64,000 nt of DNA. Source: Tenacibaculum sp. (GTDB lineage Bacteria; Bacteroidota; Bacteroidia; Flavobacteriales; Flavobacteriaceae). The stretch spans positions 62,001-126,000 of the forward strand of contig JAKVCX010000001.1 in NCBI GenBank assembly GCA_022448525.1. The letters run 5' to 3'. Numbering within the stretch: position 1 is the first letter of the stretch; the number at the start of each line of letters is the position of its first letter. The notes beneath the pieces were generated by a model that saw only the letters and a list, made by a program, of their open reading frames with translations, was not told the DNA's origin and searched no databases. The translations under genes and the position numbers were made by a program. Positions 27,244 through 38,607 of this stretch are shown piece by piece.

Positions 27244-29127
27244 CTAGTACAAAACTCTAAATCGAATTGTACCTTCAACATTTTTTAATTCTTGAATTAC
27301 TTCTTGATTATAATCCTTATCAACATCGGTAATTACATAACCAACTTTTGAATCAGTTGATAAATACTGACCAACAATATTTAATCCATACTCAGCAACT
27401 ACTTTGTTAATATTTGCCATTACACCAGATACATTTTTATGTATATGTAAAAAACGGTGAGCGTTTTGCTGCTTCGGCAATCTAATATTTGGAAAGTTTA
27501 CTGCATCAACAGTATTTCCTGAATTGATATATGCCATAATTTTACCAGGAACAAAATCTGCGATATCTCTTTGTGCTTCTTCCGTACTTCCCCCGACGTG
27601 TGGTGTTAAAATCACGTTCGGTAATCCTTTTAAATCAGTATAGAATTCTCCATTCTTTCTTGGTTCTTCAGGATAAACGTCTACTGCTGCTCCGGCAAGC
27701 TTTCCTGATTTTAAAGCTTCTGTTAACGCAGGAATATCTACTACGAATCCTCTTGATAAATTCACTAAGTGAGCTCCGTCCTTCATTTGAGAAATTTCCT
27801 TCTCCCCTATGTAATTCTTATTTAATGAATTATCATCTACGTGCAGCGTAACTACATCTGAAATAGCTAATAAATCCGATAATGAATTCATTTTTGTAGC
27901 ATTACCTAGTGCTAATTTATCTTCAACATCGTAATAATAAACATCCATTCCTAAAGCTTCTGCTAAGACTGAAAGTTGTTTCCCAATATTACCGTATCCA
28001 ACGATTCCTAATTTCTTTCCACGAACTTCTCTTGAACCTTGAGCTGTTTTATTCCATTCTCCGTTATGAATTTCAGTACTACGTTGAAAAACACTACGCA
28101 TTAACATAATAATTTCACCAATAGCTAATTCAACAACAGAACGTGTATTACTATATGGAGCATTGAAAACTACAATTCCGTTTTCTTTACAAGCTTCTAA
28201 ATCGATTTGTTTTGTTCCAATACAGAATGCTCCAACAGCTAATAACCTTGGCGCATTTTCAATTACTTTTTTAGTTACCTGTGTTTTGGAACGAATTCCT
28301 AATACATGAACATCTTTTAACTTCTCAATGAGTTCATCTTCTGGTAAACTTTTCGATACTGTTTCTACAGTAAAACCATCAGTAGAAAACTTTTCGTACG
28401 CATCAGCATGTATATTCTCTAATAATAACATTTTGATACGATTTTTTGGATAAGATATATTTCTTGGCAAATCGTTTATAAATAAAAATTCGTCTAAATT
28501 CGGTGTAATATAATCGGCATTTTGAATTGTTTTTTCGCGTTGTACATTTTCTGTATACGCGAAAAACTTATCAGCAACACCAGCTTCTTTTGTTACATAA
28601 TCACTATAACCGTCTCCTATCATTTGGATTTCTCCATCCAGGCGTAAATTTTGCAAACACTCAATTTTTCCATTGTGAACAGATAAAATATTATCTCTGT
28701 CGAATCCAATAATATTACCATCATTACTGAATTCAAAAGTATTTGCAAAAACTCTTTCAGCAGGAATATTATATTCCGCAACAATAGGAACAATAAATTC
28801 TTTAAAACCAGCTGATATTACATAAATATTATCGGAATAAGTTTCAAAAAATTCTTTGTTACTTTCTATAGATGATGAAACTCTTTTTCTTAATTCATCA
28901 ATTAACAAATCTAAGTCGGATCGTTTTGCATTCAATAATTTAATCCTACGTTCTAAAGACTGTGTAAAGGAAATTTCACCATCGATTCCTAAATTAGTAA
29001 TCTTAATAATTTCTTCTATGACTTCTTCCTTTTTAGGATTGTTTGCTAGCGTAATTTCTGCCAGAACATCTAACGCTTCTACTTTAGTAAGCGTACTATC
29101 GAAATCAAAAATATAGTATTTACTCAT
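27244..29127 (-). CDS. serA: SerB-SerA fusion: HAD phosphatase plus D-3-phosphoglycerate dehydrogenase
   Basis: A 627-residue fusion that should carry out the first and third steps of serine synthesis. Residues 1-200 are a HAD phosphoserine-phosphatase-like domain with FDFDSTLTK (nucleophile Asp8, Asp10) and IGDGYSD (171-177). Residues of about 231-545 form the dehydrogenase, with GIVGYGNIGKQ (Rossmann loop) and the catalytic His510 in LTPHVGGST. Residues 556-627 form an ACT domain (NVSGVMANINKVVAEYGLNI), the usual serine feedback site. The middle enzyme, SerC, is not here. The gene has its own terminator upstream (ettA side) and downstream. Confidence 0.95.
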   Translation of the reverse strand: MSKYYIFDFDSTLTKVEALDVLAEITLANNPKKEEVIEEIIKITNLGIDGEISFTQSLERRIKLLNAKRSDLDLLIDELRKRVSSSIESNKEFFETYSDNIYVISAGFKEFIVPIVAEYNIPAERVFANTFEFSNDGNIIGFDRDNILSVHNGKIECLQNLRLDGEIQMIGDGYSDYVTKEAGVADKFFAYTENVQREKTIQNADYITPNLDEFLFINDLPRNISYPKNRIKMLLLENIHADAYEKFSTDGFTVETVSKSLPEDELIEKLKDVHVLGIRSKTQVTKKVIENAPRLLAVGAFCIGTKQIDLEACKENGIVVFNAPYSNTRSVVELAIGEIIMLMRSVFQRSTEIHNGEWNKTAQGSREVRGKKLGIVGYGNIGKQLSVLAEALGMDVYYYDVEDKLALGNATKMNSLSDLLAISDVVTLHVDDNSLNKNYIGEKEISQMKDGAHLVNLSRGFVVDIPALTEALKSGKLAGAAVDVYPEEPRKNGEFYTDLKGLPNVILTPHVGGSTEEAQRDIADFVPGKIMAYINSGNTVDAVNFPNIRLPKQQNAHRFLHIHKNVSGVMANINKVVAEYGLNIVGQYLSTDSKVGYVITDVDKDYNQEVIQELKNVEGTIRFRVLY

Positions 29128-29253
29128 GAGACTAGATTGTCGATTGAAACTCGAAAATTACAATCTATTTTTTTGAGAAAAAACATTTAAATGACTAAAA
29201 TTCTAATTTTTAGCATATTGATAATTTAACAAGAGTATTATAATATTTATCAC

Positions 29254-29283
29254 AAAAAAACTCGATGATTTCTCATCGAGTTT
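29254..29283 (-). terminator. ettA terminator
   Basis: The 8-bp stem CTCGATGA (29261-29268) pairs with TCATCGAG (29273-29280) around a TTTC loop. Seven A residues at 29254-29260 give a T run on the minus strand, just downstream of ettA. Confidence 0.85.
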
Positions 29284-29306
29284 CTATATTCAAAAAATTT
29301 AACTAA

Positions 29307-30998
29307 TTATCTAATTAACTTTTTGTATTTAATTCGTTTTGGCATGATATCTCCACCTAGACGTTTCTTTTTGTTTTCCTCATATTCAGAGAATGACCCT
29401 TCAAAGAAATATACTTGAGAATCTCCTTCAAAAGCTAAAATATGTGTACAAATTCTATCTAAGAACCATCGGTCGTGAGAAATTACAACAGCACAACCAG
29501 CAAAGTTTTCTAAACCTTCTTCTAAAGCTCGAAGTGTATTTACATCTAAATCATTCGTTGGCTCATCTAATAATAATACGTTTCCTTCCTCTTTCAATGT
29601 CATTGCTAAATGCAAACGGTTACGTTCTCCTCCAGAAAGTGTATTTACTTTCTTGTTTTGTTCGCTACCTGAGAAATTAAAACGACTTAAGTAAGCACGC
29701 GAATTTACTTGCTTTCCACCCATCATTACTAAATCTTGACCATCTGAGAAATTCTCCCAAATTGATTTATTAGGATCGATGTTCGCATGATTTTGATCAA
29801 CGTAGGCAATCTTTGCAGTTTCTCCAACCGAGAAGGTTCCTCCATCTGGAGTTTCTTCACCCATAATCATTCTGAAGATAGTTGTTTTACCAGCACCATT
29901 CGGACCAATAATTCCAACGATTCCTGCTTGAGGTAAATTGAATTCTAAATTCTCGTATAATAATTTTTCACCAAAAGCTTTAGAAACTCCAGAAGCTTCA
30001 ATTACATTATTTCCTAGACGTGGCCCGTTTGGAATGTAAATTTCAAGCTTTTCTTCTGTTTGCTTTTGATCTTGATTCATTAACTTATCGTAGTTCTTTA
30101 AACGAGCTTTTGACTTTGCTTGACGACCTTTTGGTGCCATACGAACCCATTCTAACTCTCGCTCTAAAGTTTTTTGACGTTTAGATGCTGATTTACTCTC
30201 TTGCTCTAAACGTTTCGCTTTCTGATCTAACCAAGAAGAATAGTTTCCTTTCCAAGGAATCCCTTCACCTCTATCTAATTCTAAAATCCATCCAGCAACG
30301 TTATCTAAGAAATAACGGTCGTGCGTTACAGCGATAACAGTTCCTTTATATTGCGCTAAATGATGTTCTAACCAGTGAACCGACTCTGCATCTAAGTGGT
30401 TTGTAGGCTCATCTAATAATAAGATATCTGGTTCTTGTAATAATAATCTACATAAAGCAACCCTACGTCTTTCTCCTCCAGATAATACTCCAATTTTCTT
30501 TTCTGGATCTGGAGTACGCAACGCATCCATCGCGATTTCTAATTTAGTATCTAATTCCCAAGCATTTGAAGCATCAATTTTATCTTGAAGCTCTGCTTGA
30601 CGATCCATCAACTTTTGCATTTTATCAGCATCTGAATACACTTCTTCTAAACCAAACATATCGTTGATTTTATTGTATTCATCTAATACTGCAACTACAT
30701 CAGCTACACCTTCTTTTACTATTTCTAGTACTGTTTTATCTTCATCTAATTGAGGCTCCTGCTCTAAATATCCTACTTTATATCCTGGAGAAAACACTAC
30801 ATCTCCCTGGTAGTTTTTTTCAACACCAGCAATAATTTTTAATAAAGTAGATTTACCAGAACCATTTAAACCTAAGATTCCGATTTTTGCTCCATAAAAG
30901 AAGCTTAAATAAATATCTTTTAAAACTTGTTTTCCAGTAGATTGATAGGTTTTTGAAACCCTATTCATGGAAAAAATGATCTTCTTATCGTCAGACAT
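29307..30998 (-). CDS. ettA: ABC-F protein EttA (energy-dependent translational throttle)
   Basis: A soluble ABC-F ATPase that binds the ribosomal E site and gates translation by energy state. The 563 residues hold two ABC modules: Walker A GLNGSGKST with LSGGERRRVALCRLLLQEPD, and Walker A GPNGAGKTT with LSGGERNRLHLAMTLKEE, each ending LLLDEPTN-LD. The linker between them (about 240-330) is long and basic, as needed for ribosome contact, with the KAKRLEQESKSASKRQKTLE arm. It follows a small membrane-protein gene by 43 bases. Resistance-type ABC-F proteins look similar, but length and linker fit EttA. Confidence 0.93.
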   Translation of the reverse strand: MSDDKKIIFSMNRVSKTYQSTGKQVLKDIYLSFFYGAKIGILGLNGSGKSTLLKIIAGVEKNYQGDVVFSPGYKVGYLEQEPQLDEDKTVLEIVKEGVADVVAVLDEYNKINDMFGLEEVYSDADKMQKLMDRQAELQDKIDASNAWELDTKLEIAMDALRTPDPEKKIGVLSGGERRRVALCRLLLQEPDILLLDEPTNHLDAESVHWLEHHLAQYKGTVIAVTHDRYFLDNVAGWILELDRGEGIPWKGNYSSWLDQKAKRLEQESKSASKRQKTLERELEWVRMAPKGRQAKSKARLKNYDKLMNQDQKQTEEKLEIYIPNGPRLGNNVIEASGVSKAFGEKLLYENLEFNLPQAGIVGIIGPNGAGKTTIFRMIMGEETPDGGTFSVGETAKIAYVDQNHANIDPNKSIWENFSDGQDLVMMGGKQVNSRAYLSRFNFSGSEQNKKVNTLSGGERNRLHLAMTLKEEGNVLLLDEPTNDLDVNTLRALEEGLENFAGCAVVISHDRWFLDRICTHILAFEGDSQVYFFEGSFSEYEENKKKRLGGDIMPKRIKYKKLIR

Positions 30999-31041
30999 TT
31001 TTGATTAGTTAGTTTGTTAAATTAAAAAAAGTAATAGTGAG

Positions 31042-31224
31042 TTATACGCGTCCTTTTAATGCGTTAAATACCCAAGCAATTGAGAAGAATCCTAAAGCAA
31101 CCGCTCCGAAACCATAACCTGCAATTTCATCATATTTAAAAACTGCCAAAGCCACTAAAAGAATCCCCATTAAAATCATAATTAATGTTGCGTAACCCAA
31201 CACCGTATTTTTGTTCATTGCCAT
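31042..31224 (-). CDS. Small two-helix membrane protein (CAL67264-like family)
   Basis: A 60-residue protein with two hydrophobic helices (about 8-27 and 35-54) joined by a short charged loop (KYDEIAGYG) and ending NALKGRV. It resembles the small flavobacterial membrane family named after CAL67264; that match is from memory. It begins with ATG at 31224; a second ATG two codons later is equally possible. It lies directly upstream of ettA in the same direction. Its function is unknown. Confidence 0.75.
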   Translation of the reverse strand: MAMNKNTVLGYATLIMILMGILLVALAVFKYDEIAGYGFGAVALGFFSIAWVFNALKGRV

Positions 31225-31281
31225 AATTTCTATTTTAGTATCACAAATATCGATAATTAATCAACATTTATTGAATTATTC

Positions 31282-32220
31282 TTAAAAATTTAAAGGACTA
31301 CAACCTAAAGACGAGTATCTTTTCTCAAATAAATTAATTCCTAAAATGAACTGATGAGAGTTATAAAAACCAGCAAATTCTGTATTTAAATCGAAATCGA
31401 TAGAATATCCGAAGTTTAAATTTTTATAGTCTATACCAGCAAACATTGTAAAAGACGTCCCGTTTAATCCATCCTTTAAAAACGATTTATAAGAAGCTCC
31501 GTACCAAATACTATATTTTGTTAGTAGCGGTTTATGATAAAACTTCGCATTAAAATCCATTTCAACATCTATTCCTTCTATTTTTCTCACAAAAAGTGAA
31601 GGCTCTACAAAAAAAGTATCATTACCATTTATACTTCTTAAATGTCCTACTATTAAAGAATACGTAGTTTTATTTTGAGTTATTAAAATATCATTCACAA
31701 GCGTTTGACTCATTGCTAATCCTCCATAATAATTCTCATATATAAAGTAGGTTCCTAAATTAAAACCTAGATCAAAATCCTGATTAAAATTGGTTAAAGC
31801 AGGATCTCCTCCATTTCTTTCTAAATCTAAACCATTAAATTTTCCAGAAAAAGCTAAACCGAAGCTCCAAAACCGTTCATATTTATTATTAGTTCCTAAA
31901 TTAATATGATAAGCCGTTGCTAACTCAACACCTGTTGTATTATGATTTCCATTACTATCTTTAAAAACATACCCTCCAACACCCAAATATCTATTCAATC
32001 GGCCTTGATAACTCGCTGTTAAGGTATTTGGAGATGAGGCTTCTCCAATCCATTGATTACGATATGTAAATCGAACTTTATGAGTTGTATTAATTCCAGC
32101 TACGGCCGGGTTAATCAAAAAATAATTTCCCAATAAATATTGCGAATGAATTGGGAGGAATTCTTGAGCTGTTATAGTAAAAGAGATTGTTATAAGTAGT
32201 AGTAAAAGTTTTTTTTTCAC
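31282..32220 (-). CDS. PorP/SprF-family type IX secretion membrane protein
   Basis: A 312-residue outer-membrane beta-barrel. After the signal peptide (ending TITAQ) comes the family hallmark YLLGNYFLINPAVAG, then alternating amphipathic strands to the C-terminus. PorP/SprF-like proteins hold type-B-sorted T9SS substrates at the surface and are typically encoded next to their partner. Here the partner gene lies 2 bases upstream, so the pair is translationally linked. Confidence 0.93.
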   Translation of the reverse strand: MKKKLLLLLITISFTITAQEFLPIHSQYLLGNYFLINPAVAGINTTHKVRFTYRNQWIGEASSPNTLTASYQGRLNRYLGVGGYVFKDSNGNHNTTGVELATAYHINLGTNNKYERFWSFGLAFSGKFNGLDLERNGGDPALTNFNQDFDLGFNLGTYFIYENYYGGLAMSQTLVNDILITQNKTTYSLIVGHLRSINGNDTFFVEPSLFVRKIEGIDVEMDFNAKFYHKPLLTKYSIWYGASYKSFLKDGLNGTSFTMFAGIDYKNLNFGYSIDFDLNTEFAGFYNSHQFILGINLFEKRYSSLGCSPLNF

Positions 32221-32222
32221 AG

Positions 32223-34304
32223 TTAGTTTAGTTTCGAAAAATGGCCTTTAAATATTTGTCCGTTGACATTTAAAAAGTACCAGTAATCATCAGCAATTAT
32301 TTGTTGTCCTGAGAATGTTCCATCCCATAAAACTTCTTGATTCTTAAAATTTCTAATTAACCTACGATGTCGATCAAAAATTTGTAATTCAAAATCCAAG
32401 TTCCCTCTTAATTGTGGGATTTTAAAAACATCATTAATTCCATCACCATTAGGAGAGAAATACTCTGGAATATTCAATCGCACATCAAAATCAGAACTTA
32501 TTTCACATCCATTAGCATCTATAACTTTCATTTTATGAGTACCAAAAGATAAATCCCTAAATACGTTATCATCCTGAATAACTTCTTCGTCAAGTATATA
32601 CGTCAATGGTTCTGCTCCACTTGCATATATTGTTGCATAATTATCCAATTCATCATAAGAAATATCGTCAATTACTGGAGCTAAATTCTCTATCAGTGTA
32701 GTCTTTAATTCTCCCACACAACAATCCTTATTACTTACAAAAACCGTGTAAACACCAGGCTCTTTTACTTTAATTTTTCTTGTTGTTTCGCCTGTTGACC
32801 ATAAGAACGTTTCAAATAAACCTGCATCAATTTCAATAGGTTCTTCATTACTACAAATAAAAACCTCATCTGGTAAAGTTGTCGACACAAGTTCATCTTT
32901 CACCGTAATATCTTTCGAATAAAAATATGTTTCTCCGTTATCATCTGATACCTCCAACTGAATTGTATGATTTCCTGAATCTAGATAGGTATGTGATGGA
33001 ACCATTACATTGGAGGTATTTCCATCACCAAAATCCCACTGAAAACTAACTGCATTTTCTACCAAATCCGTTGCAAATTCGATTACATCTCCATAACATA
33101 AATTCTTCACAAAGAAATTAGAAACAAAATAAGATTGTGGATAAGATGGTAGTTCAAGAATACTCATAGCCGAAGTATTTTGTAACCTAGTAACACTTCC
33201 ATTATCAATTCGACCTAAAAAAGTATCAGCTTCCAAACCAAGAGTTACCATGTAAAGTTCACGATCTGGGCCAATTTGAATATCTAAAATATTTGTCAAA
33301 GGCTGTTTAAAAATGAACTTTTCCGTAGATTTTATATCAGGATGTGAAAGATCATACTCGTATAGAAAATGTTCAGGCGGTAAACCAAAAGGAAGATATC
33401 TAGTTCTAATAGCTGTATACAATTTATCTCCTTGTATTTCTCCGACAAGCGGATGAAATAAATTTGTTGCGGTTTCTCCTTTTTCTATGGTAGTTTGTGT
33501 AAAATAATCTCCAGCTTCACCAGTTTCTTTATCAAACGTTAAGATTTGAATATAACCATCAGCCTCTATAAATTCTTTCTCGAGTGTTAGGTAGTTGTTA
33601 GTTCTTATGAATGTGATAATCTTATCTCCTTTAGGATTAATTTTCAGATCATTAAAAACATTATACATCTGATCTCTACCATCAACAAAATATTTTAGAA
33701 TTTTTGGATCACCCAGTTTACTTATTTGATGACTTTCTGGTCCTCTTTCATTTACTTCAATAGTAAAAAGATTTATTCCATTTCTAACAACGACCCATAC
33801 CTTTTGAACTTCGTCATTAACATACGCAGTTAAACCTGAATAAATAGAGGTTTCAAAATACAAAACATCTTCCTCGATAACAGTTACATTTCCTAATTCA
33901 TCAATCTCATATTGAGAATAGTATAACTTTGGTACAATATTAATTTCTCTAGGAACACCTTGGTTTGGAGTACGAAATGCTTTTGTTTCAAAAAGATAAT
34001 ACTTGGAGTTACAACCAATTTTTTTAAAAATAACGGAGTTATATGCCTTACCAAATCTTTCGTTAGACTTAATAATTTGCGAATTCTTATCGTATAAAGT
34101 AAGTCCATCATAGTTCAAAATAACTTCTCCATTCGTATTACAGATAGAAGATTGCGAAGAAACCGTATTTGACGTGTTTGTTAATACTGTATTGGTAGTT
34201 ACGTTAAAATCAATTTGAATTTGATCCAATTCCCATACGTTACCTCTATTCTGAGAAATAAGGTGTAAACAACTGAAAAAAAGGAGTGTGTAAAACAATC
34301 TCAT
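32223..34304 (-). CDS. PKD-domain surface protein with T9SS type B sorting domain
   Basis: A 693-residue secreted protein. The signal peptide (MRLFYTLLFFSCLHLISQ) precedes a region of repeated strands to about residue 390 that looks propeller-like. A PKD domain follows (about 405-475; FQWDFGDGNTSNVMVPSHTY), then an Ig-like stretch with VFICSNEEPIEIDAGLFETF, and a gliding-motility-type C-terminal sorting domain at 612-693 (IPEYFSPNGDGINDVFKIPQ, IFDRHRRLIRNF, WDGTFSGQ). The sorting domain directs export by T9SS and attachment through the PorP/SprF-like protein encoded next. The ligand is unknown. Confidence 0.93.
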   Translation of the reverse strand: MRLFYTLLFFSCLHLISQNRGNVWELDQIQIDFNVTTNTVLTNTSNTVSSQSSICNTNGEVILNYDGLTLYDKNSQIIKSNERFGKAYNSVIFKKIGCNSKYYLFETKAFRTPNQGVPREINIVPKLYYSQYEIDELGNVTVIEEDVLYFETSIYSGLTAYVNDEVQKVWVVVRNGINLFTIEVNERGPESHQISKLGDPKILKYFVDGRDQMYNVFNDLKINPKGDKIITFIRTNNYLTLEKEFIEADGYIQILTFDKETGEAGDYFTQTTIEKGETATNLFHPLVGEIQGDKLYTAIRTRYLPFGLPPEHFLYEYDLSHPDIKSTEKFIFKQPLTNILDIQIGPDRELYMVTLGLEADTFLGRIDNGSVTRLQNTSAMSILELPSYPQSYFVSNFFVKNLCYGDVIEFATDLVENAVSFQWDFGDGNTSNVMVPSHTYLDSGNHTIQLEVSDDNGETYFYSKDITVKDELVSTTLPDEVFICSNEEPIEIDAGLFETFLWSTGETTRKIKVKEPGVYTVFVSNKDCCVGELKTTLIENLAPVIDDISYDELDNYATIYASGAEPLTYILDEEVIQDDNVFRDLSFGTHKMKVIDANGCEISSDFDVRLNIPEYFSPNGDGINDVFKIPQLRGNLDFELQIFDRHRRLIRNFKNQEVLWDGTFSGQQIIADDYWYFLNVNGQIFKGHFSKLN

Positions 34305-34481
34305 AGCATCACTTTTTCAATGCTTTAAGTTACGATTTTTCAATTAAAATAAAAAACTCATTCTTTTGGTCTTACATTTCGATTATGAAATAATTTTCTC
34401 TTTTACGTTTTTGATTAAATTTCTGTCTGTTAAATAGTGTGAAAAAGTGTAACGTTAACAATAGATAGGAGTCTGTTAAAT

Positions 34482-35456
34482 ATGATGAGAACGCTACTAT
34501 TAACTATATTATTACTGAGCCATTTTTCTCTATTCTCAAATAATGACTTGGGAAAATACACTTTAAAATCTTTACCAATAAAGTTCAAAAATGCTACAAT
34601 TCTTAATGAATATTCAACAAGAATTCCTTTTAAGTTGGTTGATCGTTTAATTGTTATAGAAGGAACTCTCAAAGATCAGACAGGTAATTTTATTATTGAT
34701 ACTGGTTCCGAAACTTTGATATTAAATAAAGTTCATTTTAAAACTTATCCTTTTCAAAAGGAAATTGAAAACACATCTGGTGTTATAGACAATGTAAATG
34801 ACCGTTTTGAGAAAAAGATCAAAAAATTATCACTTCGAAAATTTACAATTAAAGATAGAAGATCTGATATCATAGATTTATCTCATATCGAAAGAAGCAA
34901 AAAAATAAAGCTTTTAGGAATAATCGGTTATAATGTTCTAAAGGATTATGAAGTTTTTATTGATCTCTACTTAAACCAAATTACCTTAACTAAAATAGAT
35001 AAGCAAGGTAATAAACTGAATAAAAAAGTTTATTTAGAGACAATTGTGGATAGTATTGATTTTACATTAAAAAAACATACTATAGTATTAAATGGTTACA
35101 TAGGAAATAAAGAAATTACTTTTGGTTTAGACTCTGGAGCTGAGTTTAATCAATTACATAAAAAAGTTAATAAAAAAGCACTGAAACACTTTTATCCAAA
35201 GAAAAGAGTAAAACTCATAGGAGCAAGTAAAAAGAAGATCGAGGTTTTATATGGTGATTTATTTAGAGTAAAACTTAATGATAAAACGTATTTTGGTCCA
35301 ATGAAAACCATGCTCACAAATTTGCATAATATGAATAAAGCCTTTGGTACAAATTTAGATGGTATTTTAGGATATGACTTCTTTGCGCAAAAGAGAGTAA
35401 TAATTAATTATAAAAAAGAGAAACTATATTTTATCAAATATCCTTTGATAAGGTAG
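34482..35456 (+). CDS. Exported retropepsin-like protein with two aspartyl-protease lobes
   Basis: A 324-residue exported protein with two copies of the aspartic-protease active-site motif: FIIDTGSETLIL (Asp73-Thr-Gly) and FGLDSGAEFNQL (Asp217-Ser-Gly). Each is followed by the second retropepsin hallmark, LLGIIGYNVLKDYEVFIDL after the first and DGILGYDFFAQKRVIINY after the second. This is a two-lobed pepsin-like layout in one chain. The N-terminus is a signal peptide ending near LFSN. The start is either of two adjacent ATGs; a purine-rich AGGAG lies upstream. The CBM48 gene begins 4 bases after its stop. The substrate is unknown. Confidence 0.8.
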   Translation: MMRTLLLTILLLSHFSLFSNNDLGKYTLKSLPIKFKNATILNEYSTRIPFKLVDRLIVIEGTLKDQTGNFIIDTGSETLILNKVHFKTYPFQKEIENTSGVIDNVNDRFEKKIKKLSLRKFTIKDRRSDIIDLSHIERSKKIKLLGIIGYNVLKDYEVFIDLYLNQITLTKIDKQGNKLNKKVYLETIVDSIDFTLKKHTIVLNGYIGNKEITFGLDSGAEFNQLHKKVNKKALKHFYPKKRVKLIGASKKKIEVLYGDLFRVKLNDKTYFGPMKTMLTNLHNMNKAFGTNLDGILGYDFFAQKRVIINYKKEKLYFIKYPLIR

Positions 35457-35460
35457 ATTT

Positions 35461-36423
35461 ATGAAGTATTTCATTCACATAGCGTTTTTAATTTTCAGTT
35501 TTACACACATTGATTCTTTTTCTCAAGAAAAAGAAATTAAAGGTTATAGAATTGACGGAGACGAGGTTGTTTTTACTTTCGACAAAAGAGATTATACAGA
35601 AGCTACCAATGAAAATACCAAAGAAAAACTTGAGTTTAAAGATTTTGATATTAAAAATGTTGTAGTTGCCGGAAACTTCAATTCTTGGTCTAGAGATAGC
35701 TGGAAAATGACACAAATAACTGAGAATATTTACGAATTAAGAAAGCGTTTAGATGAATTTAAAGATGACTTCAACTGGGAATTCAAGTTTGTAATTAATA
35801 GTAGTATTTGGGCAGAACCCGATGAAAATGTGAGTAATATTACTTTTGCTAAAGACGGTGATAAAAATTACTACACCTATAACTTGAAACTTTACAACGG
35901 TTACCCTAGTAAAAATGGTAATGCGAAATTCTTCCTTAAAGGATACAGAAATGCCAAAAAAGTAATTTTAGCGGGATCTTTTAATAAATGGAATGAGGAA
36001 TTATTTGCAATGAAAAAAACAAACGACGGATGGGAATTAATTTTACAATTGAAGCCTAATCGTTATGAATATCGCTTTATAATTGATGGTTACTGGATTG
36101 AAGACCCTAGTAATTTAAATAAAACTCCAAATGAATACGGTGCATATAATTCTGTTATTGATATTAATAAAGAAGTGAAATTTTATTTAGACGGTTTTTT
36201 TAATGCAAAAAAAGTAATCTTAGCAGGATCATTTAATAACTGGTCTGAGAATTCTTACGTAATGCAAAAAGCAGAAAATGGTTGGATTTACACTACAAGA
36301 TTACCATATGGCAAACACCATTATAAATTCATCGTTGATGGTGATTGGAAAACAGATCCATCAAACCCTGTAAAAGAATTTGATGGACATGGTAATATTA
36401 ATTCTGTAAAAATGGTCAAGTAA
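35461..36423 (+). CDS. Exported protein with three CBM48-like domains
   Basis: A 320-residue protein with a signal peptide (to about residue 21) and three glycogen-binding-type modules (CBM48/AMPK beta-like): about 66-145, 156-235 and 240-320. Each has the signature strand VVVAGNFNSWSRD, VILAGSFNKWNEE or VILAGSFNNWSEN and later a Y-x-F-I-V/I-D-G-x-W-x-x-D-P-S-N element. There is no catalytic domain. Such modules bind alpha-glucans or act as beta-sandwich scaffolds. It forms an operon with the two-lobed retropepsin-like gene. Its stop abuts that of the reductase gene on the other strand with no spacer and no terminator. Confidence 0.85.
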   Translation: MKYFIHIAFLIFSFTHIDSFSQEKEIKGYRIDGDEVVFTFDKRDYTEATNENTKEKLEFKDFDIKNVVVAGNFNSWSRDSWKMTQITENIYELRKRLDEFKDDFNWEFKFVINSSIWAEPDENVSNITFAKDGDKNYYTYNLKLYNGYPSKNGNAKFFLKGYRNAKKVILAGSFNKWNEELFAMKKTNDGWELILQLKPNRYEYRFIIDGYWIEDPSNLNKTPNEYGAYNSVIDINKEVKFYLDGFFNAKKVILAGSFNNWSENSYVMQKAENGWIYTTRLPYGKHHYKFIVDGDWKTDPSNPVKEFDGHGNINSVKMVK

Positions 36424-38451
<2,028 letters not shown>

Positions 38452-38474
38452 CTAGTTTGTTGTTTTTAAATTTT

Positions 38475-38492
38475 ATTATGCATGCATAATAT
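38475..38492. promoter_or_regulatory. 18-bp perfect palindrome upstream of the FadH-like gene
   Basis: TATTATGCATGCATAATA is its own reverse complement. It lies 24-41 bases before the reductase start codon, where a dimeric repressor would cover the promoter or leader. Confidence 0.5.
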
Positions 38493-38578
38493 TTGCAAGA
38501 TAATTCTATTTTCTTAAAATAAAAATCATTAATACTATTTATAAGCAATTTTTTAAGGCTTTTATTATGAATTCGCCG

Positions 38579-38586
38579 TAAATTTG
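38579..38586 (+). promoter_or_regulatory. -7 element TAAATTTG of the secreted EEP gene
   Basis: TAAATTTG matches TAnnTTTG. The predicted start near 38591 leaves about 17 bases before the ATG at 38608. The upstream TTG of the longer frame (38584) lies inside this element. Confidence 0.5.
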
Positions 38587-38607
38587 TTCCTCTCATATTT
38601 CAACCAA

